DNA from: Ensifer aridi
GTDB taxonomy: Bacteria; Pseudomonadota; Alphaproteobacteria; Rhizobiales; Rhizobiaceae
Assembly (NCBI RefSeq): GCF_002078505.1
Contig: NZ_LUAV01000016.1
Span: forward strand, 21,354-85,353
Direction of reading: 5' to 3'
DNA: 64,000 bases
In this document: piece by piece, positions 17,342 through 26,261 of the stretch
Layout of the letters: every line of letters begins with the position of its first letter
Numbering within the stretch: position 1 is the stretch's first letter
Made by a program: the position numbers and the translations under genes
Notes under the pieces: model-generated
Told to the model about the DNA's origin: nothing
Seen by the model: only the letters and a program-made list of their open reading frames with translations
The model's database searches: none

Positions 17342-18247
17342 TCAGAGCGGGACTCGGGCGGAAAACGGCGTCCGTTCTTCCTCGTCCCGACCTATACGCT
17401 CCGCATGGGTGAAGATTTCGAACTCGTCTCCGCGCACCAGCGCGATGAGCGTCATACCCGCCTCTTCCGCCGTACGGATGGCGAGCGCCGTCGGCGCGGA
17501 AATCGCAATGATCACCGGGCTCCCGGCGATCGCGGTTTTCTGCACCATCTCGACGGACACCCGCGACGTGACGACGACCGCGCCTTGCGTGCCCTTGAAA
17601 CCGGCGCGCGCGGCGGCACCCGTCAGCTTGTCGAGTGCATTGTGGCGGCCGACATCCTCGCGAACCGCGGTCAACCCGCGACCCGGCACATAGAAAGCCG
17701 CGCCATGCACCGCGCGCGTCTCGATGTGCAGCGGCTGCCGACCGTCGAGAAGCCCCACGGCGTCCACCACATCCTGCTCGGAAAGCCGGAGCGGTGAGCC
17801 GGAGACATCCGGCGTCTGGCGAACCGCCTGCTCGATCGATTCGATGCCGCAAAGCCCGCAGCCGACGGGTCCCGCCATATGGCGCCTACGCAGCCGCAAC
17901 GCCTCGTTCTGCTCGTCGACGAGCGTGATCTGCAGGTCGATACCCTTCTCTTCGGCGACGATCTCGACCGCCTCGATCTGCTCGGGACCGGTGATGATGC
18001 CCTCGGTCAGGCTGAAGCCGACTGCAAAGTCCTCGAGATCGGCGGGGGTCGCCATCATCACCGCATGGGTGGAGCCGCCGTAGGTCAGCGCGATCGGCAT
18101 TTCCTCCGGCACGAGGCGCGATTGCGTGACCATCGCGCCCGCCCGGCGCGCCGCTTCGGGAACTTTCATCGTCGTCCGGAAACGGCTCATGTCCGCCGCC
18201 CGGACCGTGACGACGGCCGGAGAGGCGGAAACTCGCTTGTCCGCCAT
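17342..18247 (-). CDS. fdhD: Formate dehydrogenase sulfurtransferase FdhD
   Basis: A 301-aa FdhD/FdsC-family chaperone that transfers sulfur from the IscS-type desulfurase to the bis-MGD cofactor before insertion into formate dehydrogenase. The conserved cysteine pair is Cys130/Cys133 in GCGLCG. The ATG follows GGAGGCGGG and lies 8 nt after the fdsA stop codon. The last 16 or so codons and the stop overlap a copy of an intergenic palindromic repeat (17344-17393), so the C-terminal tail was probably formed or replaced by that element. Confidence 0.95.
   Translation of the reverse strand: MADKRVSASPAVVTVRAADMSRFRTTMKVPEAARRAGAMVTQSRLVPEEMPIALTYGGSTHAVMMATPADLEDFAVGFSLTEGIITGPEQIEAVEIVAEEKGIDLQITLVDEQNEALRLRRRHMAGPVGCGLCGIESIEQAVRQTPDVSGSPLRLSEQDVVDAVGLLDGRQPLHIETRAVHGAAFYVPGRGLTAVREDVGRHNALDKLTGAAARAGFKGTQGAVVVTSRVSVEMVQKTAIAGSPVIIAISAPTALAIRTAEEAGMTLIALVRGDEFEIFTHAERIGRDEEERTPFSARVPL
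17344..17393. repeat. 50-bp palindromic repeat copy within the 3' end of fdhD
   Basis: By eye, 38 of 50 positions match the intergenic copy at 27929-27978 without gaps, including AGAGCGGGA, CGGGCGGAAAAC and TTCCTCGTCCCG. This copy has kept an open frame and supplies the fdhD stop codon. Confidence 0.7.
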
Positions 18248-18255
18248 CCCGCCTC

Positions 18256-21135
18256 CTATTCCGCCGCCTCCAACTTGCCGGCGATGCGCCGCGACTGCCG
18301 CGCCTGCTCGTCATAATCACGCTGCCAGTCGGATGGACCGTTCGAAGGCGTCACCTGCACCGCCGTCACCTTGTATTCCGGGCAGTTCGTCGCCCAGTCG
18401 GAGAAGTCGGTCGTGATGACGTTCGCCTGCGTCGAGGGGTGATGGAAGGTGGTGTAGACGACGCCCGGCGCGACGCGGTCGGTGATCAGCGCCCTGAGCG
18501 TCGTTTCGCCCGAGCGGCTGGCGAGCCTGACCCAATCGCCGTCGCGGATGCCGCGCTGCTCGGCGTCGTGCGGATGGATTTCCAGCCGGTCTTCCGGGTG
18601 CCAGACGACATTCTCCGTGCGCCGCGTCTGCGCGCCGACATTGTAGTGGCTAAGAATGCGGCCCGTCGTCAGAAGCAGCGGGAAGCGCGGCCCCGACTTC
18701 TCGTCCGTCGCCACATATTCAGTGCGGATGAACTTGCCCTTGCCGCGCACGAAGCCGTCGACATGCATGATCGGCGAACCGAGCGGCGCCTTCTCGTTGC
18801 AGGGCCACTGCACCGAGCCCATCTTGTCGAGATAGTCATAGGAGACCATGGCGAAGGTCGGCGTCGTCGCGGCGATCTCGTCCATGATCTCGGACGGATG
18901 GCCATAGTTCCAGCTGAGCCCCATGGCCTGGGCGAGCTTTTGCGTCACCTCCCAGTCGGCATAGCCGTTCTTCGGCCGCATCACGCGGCGAACGCGATTG
19001 ATGCGCCGCTCGGCATTGGTGAAGGTGCCGTCCTTTTCGAGGAAGGTCGAACCGGGCAGGAAGACATGGGCGTAATTGGCCGTCTCGTTAAGGAAGAGAT
19101 CCTGCACCACGACGCATTCCATCGCCGCAAGGCCGGCGGCCACATGTTTCGTGTCTGGATCGGATTGCAGAATGTCCTCGCCCTGAATGTAGATGCCCTT
19201 GAAGGTGCCGTCGACGGCGGCGTCGAGCATGTTCGGGATGCGCAGGCCCGGCTCGTTGTTAAGGGTGACGCCCCAGAGCTTCTCGAAGGTCTCGCGCGTC
19301 GCGTCGTCGGAGATGTGCCGGTAGCCCGGCAGCTCGTGCGGGAAGGAGCCCATGTCGCACGAACCCTGCACGTTGTTCTGGCCGCGCAACGGATTGACGC
19401 CGACGCCCGGCCGGCCAATGTTTCCGGTGACCATGGCGAGGTTGGCGATCGCCATCACGGTGGTCGAGCCCTGGCTGTGCTCGGTGACGCCGAGGCCGTA
19501 ATAGATCGCTCCATTGCCGTCGGTGGCGTAAAGCCGAGCAGCCCCGCGCACCAGTTCGGCCGGAACGCCGGTATAGACCTCGGTTGCTTCCGGGCTGTGA
19601 TAGGGCTCTGCAACGAAGGCGGCCCAGTCCTCGTATTCCGACCAGTCGCAGCGCTCGCGGATGAAGGCTTCGTTGGCGAGGCCTTCAGTGACGATGACAT
19701 GCGCCATCGCCGTCAGGATCGCGACGTTGGTGCCCGGCTTCAGCGGCAGGTGGTAAGAGGCCTCGACATGGGCCGAGCGGACGAGGTCGATCCGCCGCGG
19801 GTCGATGACGATCAGTTTCGCGCCCTCGCGCAGCCGCTTCTTCAGCCGCGAGGCAAAGACCGGATGGCCGTCGGTCGGGTTGGCGCCGATGATGATCGCG
19901 ACATCCGTATGCTCGACGCTGTCGAAATTCTGCGTGCCGGCCGAGGTGCCGAAGGTCTGGTTGAGGCCGTAACCGGTCGGCGAATGGCAGACGCGGGCGC
20001 AGGTATCGACATTGTTGTTGCCGAAGCCGGCGCGCACCAGCTTCTGAACCAGATAGGTCTCCTCATTGGTGCAGCGCGACGAGGTGATGCCGCCGACGGA
20101 ATCGCGGCCGTATTGGTACTGTATGCGGCGGAACTCGGAGGCCACGTGCGCGAAGGCCTCTTCCCAGGTGACTTCGCGCCAGGGATCGGTGATCTTTTCG
20201 CGGATCATCGGATTGAGAATGCGATCCTTGTGGTTCGAATAGCCATAGGCGAAACGGCCCTTGACGCAGGAATGGCCGCGGTTCGCTTGGCCGTCCTTCC
20301 AGGGCACCATGCGCACCAGCTCCTCGCCGCGCATCTCGGCTTTGAAGGAGCAGCCGACGCCACAATAGGCGCAGGTGGTGACGACCGAGTGTTCCGGTTG
20401 GCCGATCTCGATCACCGATTTTTCCGTCAGCGTCGCCGTCGGGCAGGCCTGCACGCAGGCGCCGCAGGAGACGCATTCGGAGGAGACGAAGTCCTCGTTC
20501 ATGCCGGCGGAGACGTGCGAATCGAAGCCGCGACCGCTGATCGTCAGCGCGAAGGTGCCCTGCACCTCCTCGCAGGCGCGCACGCAGCGCGAGCAGACGA
20601 TGCATTTCGACGGATCAAAGGTGAAATAGGGATTGGACTCGTCCTTCGGCGCCCATTGGCGATTGATCTCGCCATTGTTGCGCGCCTTCACGTGGTTGGC
20701 ACCGTCATAGCCGTAGCGCACGTCGCGCAGGCCAACGGCGCCGGCCATGTCCTGCAGCTCGCAATCGCCATTGGCCGCACAGGTGAGGCAGTCGAGCGGA
20801 TGGTCGGAGATATAGAGCTCCATGACACCGCGGCGGACATCCTTGAGGCGCTGCGTCTGGGTCGAAACGCTGATGCCCGCTGCCACCGGCGTCGTACAGG
20901 AGGCCGGCATGCCGGCGCGGCCTTCGATCTCGACGAGACAGAGGCGGCAGGAGCCGAAGGCCTCCATCATGTCGGAGGCGCAGAGCTTCGGCACCTCGAT
21001 GCCCGCTTCCATCGCCGCGCGCATGATCGACGTGCCCTCCGGCACGGTGATCTCGCGCCCGTCGATCGTCAGCGTCACCAGCTTTTCGGATTTCGAAGCA
21101 GGAGTGCCGAAGTCGATTTCACGCACCAAATTCAT
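18256..21135 (-). CDS. fdsA: NAD-dependent formate dehydrogenase alpha (catalytic) subunit
   Basis: A 959-aa molybdenum subunit that oxidises formate to CO2. Visible cofactor sites in order are: an N-terminal [2Fe-2S] (Cys52, 63, 66, 80); a His-Cys3 [4Fe-4S] (His112, Cys116, 119, 125); two ferredoxin clusters (Cys178/181/184/188 and Cys221/224/227/231); a proximal [4Fe-4S] (Cys255, 258, 262, 290); then the bis-MGD domains. The expected molybdenum ligand is Cys383 in ARVCHSP. This is the standard FdsA layout, and the length is typical. It overlaps the upstream 85-aa gene by ATGA, so translation is coupled. The chain sends electrons to FdsB/FdsG and NAD. Confidence 0.97.
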   Translation of the reverse strand: MNLVREIDFGTPASKSEKLVTLTIDGREITVPEGTSIMRAAMEAGIEVPKLCASDMMEAFGSCRLCLVEIEGRAGMPASCTTPVAAGISVSTQTQRLKDVRRGVMELYISDHPLDCLTCAANGDCELQDMAGAVGLRDVRYGYDGANHVKARNNGEINRQWAPKDESNPYFTFDPSKCIVCSRCVRACEEVQGTFALTISGRGFDSHVSAGMNEDFVSSECVSCGACVQACPTATLTEKSVIEIGQPEHSVVTTCAYCGVGCSFKAEMRGEELVRMVPWKDGQANRGHSCVKGRFAYGYSNHKDRILNPMIREKITDPWREVTWEEAFAHVASEFRRIQYQYGRDSVGGITSSRCTNEETYLVQKLVRAGFGNNNVDTCARVCHSPTGYGLNQTFGTSAGTQNFDSVEHTDVAIIIGANPTDGHPVFASRLKKRLREGAKLIVIDPRRIDLVRSAHVEASYHLPLKPGTNVAILTAMAHVIVTEGLANEAFIRERCDWSEYEDWAAFVAEPYHSPEATEVYTGVPAELVRGAARLYATDGNGAIYYGLGVTEHSQGSTTVMAIANLAMVTGNIGRPGVGVNPLRGQNNVQGSCDMGSFPHELPGYRHISDDATRETFEKLWGVTLNNEPGLRIPNMLDAAVDGTFKGIYIQGEDILQSDPDTKHVAAGLAAMECVVVQDLFLNETANYAHVFLPGSTFLEKDGTFTNAERRINRVRRVMRPKNGYADWEVTQKLAQAMGLSWNYGHPSEIMDEIAATTPTFAMVSYDYLDKMGSVQWPCNEKAPLGSPIMHVDGFVRGKGKFIRTEYVATDEKSGPRFPLLLTTGRILSHYNVGAQTRRTENVVWHPEDRLEIHPHDAEQRGIRDGDWVRLASRSGETTLRALITDRVAPGVVYTTFHHPSTQANVITTDFSDWATNCPEYKVTAVQVTPSNGPSDWQRDYDEQARQSRRIAGKLEAAE

Positions 21136-21389
21136 TGCACTGCTCCCATGCCGACCATACGGGGGGTCAATCGTTCTCGCGCTGTTTGCGCGGCAAATTC
21201 GACAAGTTCTAACGGCAAGTCTTCAGAGAAAGCCGAGAAGGTCATGCGGCCGTCTTCGTCCCGATAGAACACTTCAAGCACGACGTGCGTTCCGCCATCA
21301 ATTTGCTCGCTGATCTCGATATACATGCCATCGCGCTGTACATCGCTGCCGTGTATGAGGACAAAGTGTCTTCCGCCGAACTCGATCAT
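21132..21389 (-). CDS. Uncharacterised 85-aa protein coupled between fdsB and fdsA
   Basis: An 85-aa acidic, beta-rich protein (start MIEFGGRHFVLIHGSD, end TPRMVGMGAVQ) that I do not recognise. It has no cysteine, signal or membrane segment, so it is probably cytoplasmic and binds no iron-sulfur cluster. Its ATG overlaps the fdsB stop codon (ATGA, 21386-21389) and its stop overlaps the fdsA start (ATGA, 21132-21135). It is therefore translated in lockstep with two stoichiometric enzyme subunits. Characterised fds operons (G-B-A-C/fdhD-D) have no gene here as far as I know. A role as assembly factor, small subunit or regulator is inference. Confidence 0.8.
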   Translation of the reverse strand: MIEFGGRHFVLIHGSDVQRDGMYIEISEQIDGGTHVVLEVFYRDEDGRMTFSAFSEDLPLELVEFAAQTARERLTPRMVGMGAVQ

Positions 21390-22942
21390 TCCGCAGCCTC
21401 CACCGCCGGTGCCGGCTCGAAATCCTCCGGGAAATGCGTCATCGCGCTCATCACCGGATAGGGCGTGAAGCCGCCAAGCGCGCAGAGCGAGCCGAACTTC
21501 ATCGTGTTGCAGAGATCGGCAAGCAGCTCGCGGTTCTTCTCCGGCTCGATGCCGGCCCTGATCTTGTCCGCGACCTCGACGCCGCGGGTCGAGCCGATGC
21601 GACAGGGTGTGCACTTGCCGCAGCTTTCAACGGCGCAGAACTCCATCGCGAAGCGCGCCTGCTTCAACATGTCTGCGGTATCGTCGAAGACGACGATGCC
21701 GGCATGGCCGATCAGCCCATCCTTTGCGGCGAAGGCCTCATAGTCGAACGGCGTGTCGAACAGTGCCCGCGGGAAATAGGCGCCGAGCGGGCCGCCGACC
21801 TGCACCGCCTTGACCGGCCTTCCGCTCGCCGTACCGCCTGCGATCTCGTCGACGATCTCGCCGAGCGTCAGCCCGAAGCCGATCTCGAAAAGGCCGCCAT
21901 GCTTGACGTTGCCGGCGATCTGGATCGGGATCGTACCGCGCGAACGGCCCATGCCGAAGTCGCGGTAGTAGGCCGCGCCCTCGTCGAGGATCACCGGCAC
22001 CGAGGCGAGGGAGATGACGTTGTTGATGACGGTCGGGCAGTCGAACAGGCCCTTATGCGCCGGCAGCGGCGGCTTGGCACGCACGAGCCCGCGCTTGCCT
22101 TCGAGGCTGTTCAAGAGCGAGGTCTCCTCGCCGCAGACATAGGCGCCAGCGCCGGTCCGGACTTCCATGTCGAAGGCGTGGGTGGAGCCGAGTACCGAAG
22201 CGCCCAGCACGCCAGCGGCGCGGGCGATCTCGATCGCCTCGGTCATCGCCGCGATCGCATGCGGATATTCGGAGCGGGTGTAGACGTAGCCCTTGGTCGC
22301 GCCCGTCGCGATGCCGGCGATCGCCATGCCCTCGATCAGGACGAAGGGGTCGCCTTCCATGATCATGCGATCGGCAAAGGTGCCGCTGTCGCCCTCGTCG
22401 GCATTGCAGACGATGTATTTCTGCTTGCCCCTCGCTTCGAGGACGGTCTTCCACTTGATCCCGGTCGGGAAGCCGGCGCCGCCGCGGCCGCGAAGGCCGC
22501 TCTCGGTGACCTCGGCAACGATCGCCGCGGGCTGCATCGACACCGCCTTCTCGAGACCGCGCAAGCCGCCATGGGCGCGATAGTCTTCGAGCGACAGGGG
22601 ATCGGTGATGCCGCAGCGGGCGAAGGTCAGCCGCGTCTGCCGCTTGAAGAAGGGAATCTCCTCCGTCTTGCCGAGACAGAGTGGGTGCGCGCCGCCGTCG
22701 ACGAGTCCCGCATCGAGGAGCGAGGCGACGTCGCGCGCCTTCACCGGCCCATAGGCGATGCGGCCTTCGGCTGTTTCGACCTCGACCAGTGGCTCCAGCC
22801 AATGCATGCCGCGCGAACCATTACGGACGATCGTGGCGTCGAGGCCGCGCGCAGCGATCTCGTCGGCCATCGCCTTCGCCACCTTTTCGGCGCCGAGGGC
22901 AATCGCTGCGGCATCGCGCGGAACATAGATCTTCACGGTCAT
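21386..22942 (-). CDS. fdsB: NAD-dependent formate dehydrogenase beta (diaphorase) subunit
   Basis: A 518-aa flavoprotein related to complex I NuoF. The N-terminal thioredoxin-like domain (about 1-110) is followed by the NAD- and FMN-binding domain (glycine-rich GLRGRGGAGFPTG near residue 170; also NADEGDSGTF). The C-terminal [4Fe-4S] motif is CGKCTPC plus a further downstream Cys. It transfers electrons from FdsA clusters through FMN to NAD. Its start overlaps the fdsG stop by ATGA and its stop overlaps the 85-aa gene start by ATGA. Confidence 0.97.
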   Translation of the reverse strand: MTVKIYVPRDAAAIALGAEKVAKAMADEIAARGLDATIVRNGSRGMHWLEPLVEVETAEGRIAYGPVKARDVASLLDAGLVDGGAHPLCLGKTEEIPFFKRQTRLTFARCGITDPLSLEDYRAHGGLRGLEKAVSMQPAAIVAEVTESGLRGRGGAGFPTGIKWKTVLEARGKQKYIVCNADEGDSGTFADRMIMEGDPFVLIEGMAIAGIATGATKGYVYTRSEYPHAIAAMTEAIEIARAAGVLGASVLGSTHAFDMEVRTGAGAYVCGEETSLLNSLEGKRGLVRAKPPLPAHKGLFDCPTVINNVISLASVPVILDEGAAYYRDFGMGRSRGTIPIQIAGNVKHGGLFEIGFGLTLGEIVDEIAGGTASGRPVKAVQVGGPLGAYFPRALFDTPFDYEAFAAKDGLIGHAGIVVFDDTADMLKQARFAMEFCAVESCGKCTPCRIGSTRGVEVADKIRAGIEPEKNRELLADLCNTMKFGSLCALGGFTPYPVMSAMTHFPEDFEPAPAVEAAE

Positions 22943-23418
22943 CGGCGTGCCTCCGCGACCAGCGTCTCGAGTTCCGCCTCATCGAGCCGAGCATGCACCT
23001 CGCCGTCGAGCATCGCCGACGGCGAGCAGGAACAGAGCCCGAGACAGTAAACGGATTCGAGCGTCACGGCGCCGTCCGGCGTCGTCTCGTGGAAATCGAT
23101 ACCGAGCAGGGCCTTAGCGCGTTCGGCAAGCCGGTCGCCGCCCATCGACTGGCAGGCTTCGGCACGACAGAGCTTCAGCACATGCCGCCCCGCCGGGTGC
23201 TCGCGAAAATCATGATAGAAGGTGACGACGCCGTAGACTTCGGCGCGCGACAGATTGAGTTCGCGGGCAATGACCGGCAGGCTCTCTTCTGGCACGTAGC
23301 CGAACTCGTCCTGGATCTCGTGCAGGATCGGAAGCAGCGGGCCTTCCAGGCTTTTAAGTTCGCCGACGATCGCCAGCGTCCGTTCGGTCACGTCTGCACG
23401 CGGCAGATGGATATTCAC
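22939..23418 (-). CDS. fdsG: NAD-dependent formate dehydrogenase gamma subunit
   Basis: A 159-aa NuoE-like protein with a thioredoxin-fold [2Fe-2S] site (Cys84, Cys89, Cys125, Cys129). I choose the GTG at 23418 (VNIHLPRADV) because it follows GGGAGGGC and gives the usual length; an upstream start would add about 22 unconserved residues. It is the first fds structural gene. The 172-nt space to the upstream lysR gene holds the likely promoter and a LysR-type site. Confidence 0.94.
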   Translation of the reverse strand: MNIHLPRADVTERTLAIVGELKSLEGPLLPILHEIQDEFGYVPEESLPVIARELNLSRAEVYGVVTFYHDFREHPAGRHVLKLCRAEACQSMGGDRLAERAKALLGIDFHETTPDGAVTLESVYCLGLCSCSPSAMLDGEVHARLDEAELETLVAEARR

Positions 23419-23579
23419 TGAGAGAGCCCTCCCGGCTCGCGGCGCGGTGCCGTCGAATTTTCGACCGTCGTCACGCCGTTTCAATCACTTGGCAAAGATC
23501 GGAGCCTCTTCGACCTCTGCCTACAAGACAAGCTTCGCGCTTATGTTCCGAAGGGTCAATAATGCTGTTCCGTCGATCG

Positions 23580-23594
23580 ATAGAAAAAATCTAT
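23580..23594. promoter_or_regulatory. Candidate LysR-type binding site upstream of fdsG
   Basis: ATAGA-N5-TCTAT, a perfect 5-bp dyad that is a textbook T-N11-A LysR box, extended imperfectly to TC...GA. It overlaps the 3' end of the lysR gene and lies about 165 nt upstream of the fdsG start, a workable distance for an activator site serving a promoter in the gap. Confidence 0.6.
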
Positions 23595-24487
23595 TGAGCC
23601 CTGTTGCGCTCACCAAGAATGCGCGCTTCATGCAGCAAAGCCGAGACCAATGGCGTAAACGGCTCACGATAGGTCGCCACCAGGCCAACCGTGTGATGCA
23701 CGTCCGGTTCGACGATCGGAATCAACCGGATATCCTCGGGAAAACCAAAGGATTTCGCGACGTTATAGGGCATGATGCTCGCCCAGCGGCCGGTGCGGAC
23801 ATGGGAGAAGAGCACGATCATCGAGTTCGATTCGAGCGTCGGGTTCGCGACCGCGCCGGTTTCGGCAAAGTGCTGATTGATGATCCGCCGGTTCTGCATA
23901 TCCGCAGTCAATAGACAAAGCCGAATGCCGCTCACCTCCTTCCAGGTCACGCTTTCGCGATCCGAAAGAGGCGTGCCAGCGGCCGTAACCAGATGATATT
24001 GCTCGACCTGCAGCGGCACGCTGGTGACGCGGCCGAGCGGTTCGTTTTCGAGATAGGTCAAACCGGCATCGATCTCGAGGTTTTCGAGGAGCGCCAGGAT
24101 CTGCAGCGACGTCGTCGAAAGCACCGAGAAGGTGACGTCCGGATGCTTCTCCTGGAACGGCGCAGTGATCATCGGCACCATGGCAAGCGTCGTCGGGATC
24201 GCGGCAAGCCGGATATGACCCGACAGACCTTTTCGCGCCGCCCGCATTTCCTCCCGCATGGTGCGCGTGTCGCCGACGATCCGCCGCGCCCATTCGAGCA
24301 CCCGCTGGCCTTCGGGCGTCAGCCCCTGAAAGCGCGAGCCGCGATTGACGAGCATGACGCCGAGCTGGTCTTCAAGCTGGCGGATCGCGGCCGAAAGCGT
24401 CGGCTGCGTGACCCCGCACTCCTCCGCCGCCCGGCCGAAATGCCGTTCGCGGGCGAGCGCGAGAAAGAATTCCAGCTTGTCGATCAT
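23591..24487 (-). CDS. LysR-family regulator, likely of the fds operon
   Basis: A 298-aa LTTR. The N-terminal winged helix-turn-helix (residues 1-60; GVTQPTLSAAIRQLE) is followed by a two-lobed ligand-binding domain (about 90-298). It is transcribed in the same direction as, and immediately upstream of, fdsG, with a LysR-type box in the gap. It lies 9 nt after the SDR gene, so it may share that transcript. It most likely activates fds genes in response to formate or redox state; the ligand is inference. Confidence 0.9.
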   Translation of the reverse strand: MIDKLEFFLALARERHFGRAAEECGVTQPTLSAAIRQLEDQLGVMLVNRGSRFQGLTPEGQRVLEWARRIVGDTRTMREEMRAARKGLSGHIRLAAIPTTLAMVPMITAPFQEKHPDVTFSVLSTTSLQILALLENLEIDAGLTYLENEPLGRVTSVPLQVEQYHLVTAAGTPLSDRESVTWKEVSGIRLCLLTADMQNRRIINQHFAETGAVANPTLESNSMIVLFSHVRTGRWASIMPYNVAKSFGFPEDIRLIPIVEPDVHHTVGLVATYREPFTPLVSALLHEARILGERNRAQ

Positions 24488-24496
24488 GCCTGGATC

Positions 24497-25267
24497 TCAA
24501 GCGATGAGCTGCCCACCATTCACCTCCAGCACCTGCCCGGTGATGTAGCCCGAAAGCGCGTGCGAAGCGAGGAAGAGATAGGCGGGCGCACAATCCTCGG
24601 CGGTGCCGAGCCGGCCGAGGGGGATCGTCTTGCGCGTCGCCTCCAGTTTCTCTGGCGACGAATAGCGCGCGTGGAAGTCGGTGGCGATCGTGCCGGGCGA
24701 GACGCAGTTGACGCGGATGCCTGCCGGCGCCAGCTCGCGCGCCAGCGCCTTCGAATAGATGGCGACGAAGGCCTTGGTCGCGGAATAGATGGACGAGCCG
24801 GCGCTGCCGCCGGTGCGCGCCGAGATCGAGACGGTGTTGACGATCGCCGGATGGGTGCCTTTGCCGAGGAGCGGCAGCATCGCTCGCGTCATCTCGACGA
24901 CCGATGTCTGATTGAGCGCAACGACGGTTCGATAGTCGTCGTCGGTGATATCTGCCGCGGAGAAGCGGCCGACCATCGTCCCGGCATTGTTGACGAGCAC
25001 GTCGAGGCTGTCGAAGCGGCTCCGCACCACATCGGCGAGGCCCTCCACGCCCCCTGCTGCAAGAAAATCCGCCGCTGCAAGGAACGCCCTCCCCTCGGCG
25101 GCGGCGAGATCGAGAAATTCCGGACGATCGGCGGCGATCGTCCGGCCCATATGCACCAGCACGCGGGCGCCGCAGTCGAGAAATTGCCGCGCGACCTCAA
25201 GGCCGATGCCCCGACCGCCGCCGGTGACCACCACATTCATGCCCTTGAACAAGGCCGGATGAAACAT
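24497..25267 (-). CDS. SDR-family oxidoreductase (FabG-like)
   Basis: A 256-aa classical short-chain dehydrogenase. It has a cofactor-binding TGGGRGIG near the N-terminus, NNAG, a catalytic Ser-Tyr-Lys set (VNTVSISA, then YSATK), the PG motif after the active site and a closing GGQ. The substrate is unknown; FabG-like sugar, polyol or acyl reductases look alike. The ATG follows GAGGAAG. It is upstream of lysR on the same strand and divergent from glpR, with the likely GlpR operator in the shared 195-nt region. Confidence 0.88.
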   Translation of the reverse strand: MFHPALFKGMNVVVTGGGRGIGLEVARQFLDCGARVLVHMGRTIAADRPEFLDLAAAEGRAFLAAADFLAAGGVEGLADVVRSRFDSLDVLVNNAGTMVGRFSAADITDDDYRTVVALNQTSVVEMTRAMLPLLGKGTHPAIVNTVSISARTGGSAGSSIYSATKAFVAIYSKALARELAPAGIRVNCVSPGTIATDFHARYSSPEKLEATRKTIPLGRLGTAEDCAPAYLFLASHALSGYITGQVLEVNGGQLIA

Positions 25268-25414
25268 GTGCTTGTCTTCCTCTTAAAGCGCGCCGTGGCC
25301 AATCGAATTCATAACCACGCTGGCGCATCCGCCGATCGATTGCAACGTCCGCTTCACGCTTGCGGGCCGAAAATCGAAACTCCAGTTCAATCGCTGATTC
25401 TGAAATTGCGCGGC

Positions 25415-25447
25415 TTTCGTTTTTGCATATTATGAAAGAAAACGAAA
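25415..25447. promoter_or_regulatory. Candidate GlpR operator upstream of glpR
   Basis: A 9-bp perfect inverted repeat, TTTCGTTTT (25415-25423) and AAAACGAAA (25439-25447), spaced by 15 nt, ending 15 nt before the glpR ATG. TTCG/CGAA-rich elements are typical of DeoR-family repressors such as GlpR, so autoregulation is likely. The same site could affect the divergent SDR gene. Confidence 0.6.
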
Positions 25448-25462
25448 ACGAGGGAGCGTCGG

Positions 25463-26227
25463 ATGTATCTCACGGAGCGGCAGGCGGAAATCCTGGAAAT
25501 GGCGAAAGCCGAGGGCCGCGTACTCGTCGAGGACCTCGCCCAGCGCTTCTCCGTGACGCCTCAGACGATCCGCAAGGACCTGAACGATCTCTGCGACGCC
25601 AGGGTGCTCAACCGCATTCACGGCGGCGCCATCTTCCCGAGCGGCAAAGAGAACGTCAAATACGAATCTCGCCGCCAGATCGCAGCGGCGGAAAAGCAGG
25701 CGATCGGCCGCGCCGCAGCGAGCCTCATTCCCGACAACGCCTCGCTCTTCATCAATATCGGCACCACCACCGAGGCGGTCGGAGAAGCGCTGCTCGACCA
25801 CAAGGAACTGATGGTCATCACCAACAACATAAATGTTGCCAATCGCTTGCGGGTTTTCCCCTCGATCGAGGTGGTGATTGCCGGCGGCGTCGTGCGCGGC
25901 TCTGACGGGGGCATCGTCGGCGAGGCGGCGGTTGACTTCATCAAGCAGTTCAAGGTGGACTTCGCCGTCATCGGCGCCTCCGCGATCGACCATGACGGCG
26001 CGCTGCTCGATTTCGACTATCGCGAGGTCAAAGTCGCGCAGGCGATCATTGCCAACGCACGTCATGTCATTCTCGTTTCCGATTCGACCAAATTCGAACG
26101 CACCGCGCCGGTCCGCATCGGCCATATCTCCCAGGTGCAAACCTTCATCACCGACCGCTGCATCATTGAAAACGTGAAGAAAATCTGCGCCGACCAGGGT
26201 GTCAAACTGATCGAGACGGAAATCTGA
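25463..26227 (+). CDS. glpR: DeoR-family repressor, probable glycerol-3-phosphate regulator GlpR
   Basis: A 254-aa DeoR/GlpR protein. The N-terminal helix-turn-helix (LAQRFSVTPQTIRKDLNDL) is followed by the HGGA linker and a C-terminal ISOCOT-fold sugar-phosphate-binding domain (NIGTTTEAV, DGG, IGASAID). It sits 133 nt upstream of glpD in the same direction, with CGAAA/TTTCG operators before both genes. It probably represses glpD and the glycerol transporter and is released by glycerol 3-phosphate. Confidence 0.92.
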   Translation: MYLTERQAEILEMAKAEGRVLVEDLAQRFSVTPQTIRKDLNDLCDARVLNRIHGGAIFPSGKENVKYESRRQIAAAEKQAIGRAAASLIPDNASLFINIGTTTEAVGEALLDHKELMVITNNINVANRLRVFPSIEVVIAGGVVRGSDGGIVGEAAVDFIKQFKVDFAVIGASAIDHDGALLDFDYREVKVAQAIIANARHVILVSDSTKFERTAPVRIGHISQVQTFITDRCIIENVKKICADQGVKLIETEI

Positions 26228-26261
26228 CCGGGCATGCGTGTTCCATCATCTGAGATTCGGG

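Noticed and set aside
18439..21267. A 942-codon open frame on the plus strand antisense to fdsA
   Set aside because: High-GC codon bias keeps the opposite strand open. The fdsA frame has all five cofactor motifs and operon overlaps; the antisense frame has no recognisable domain.
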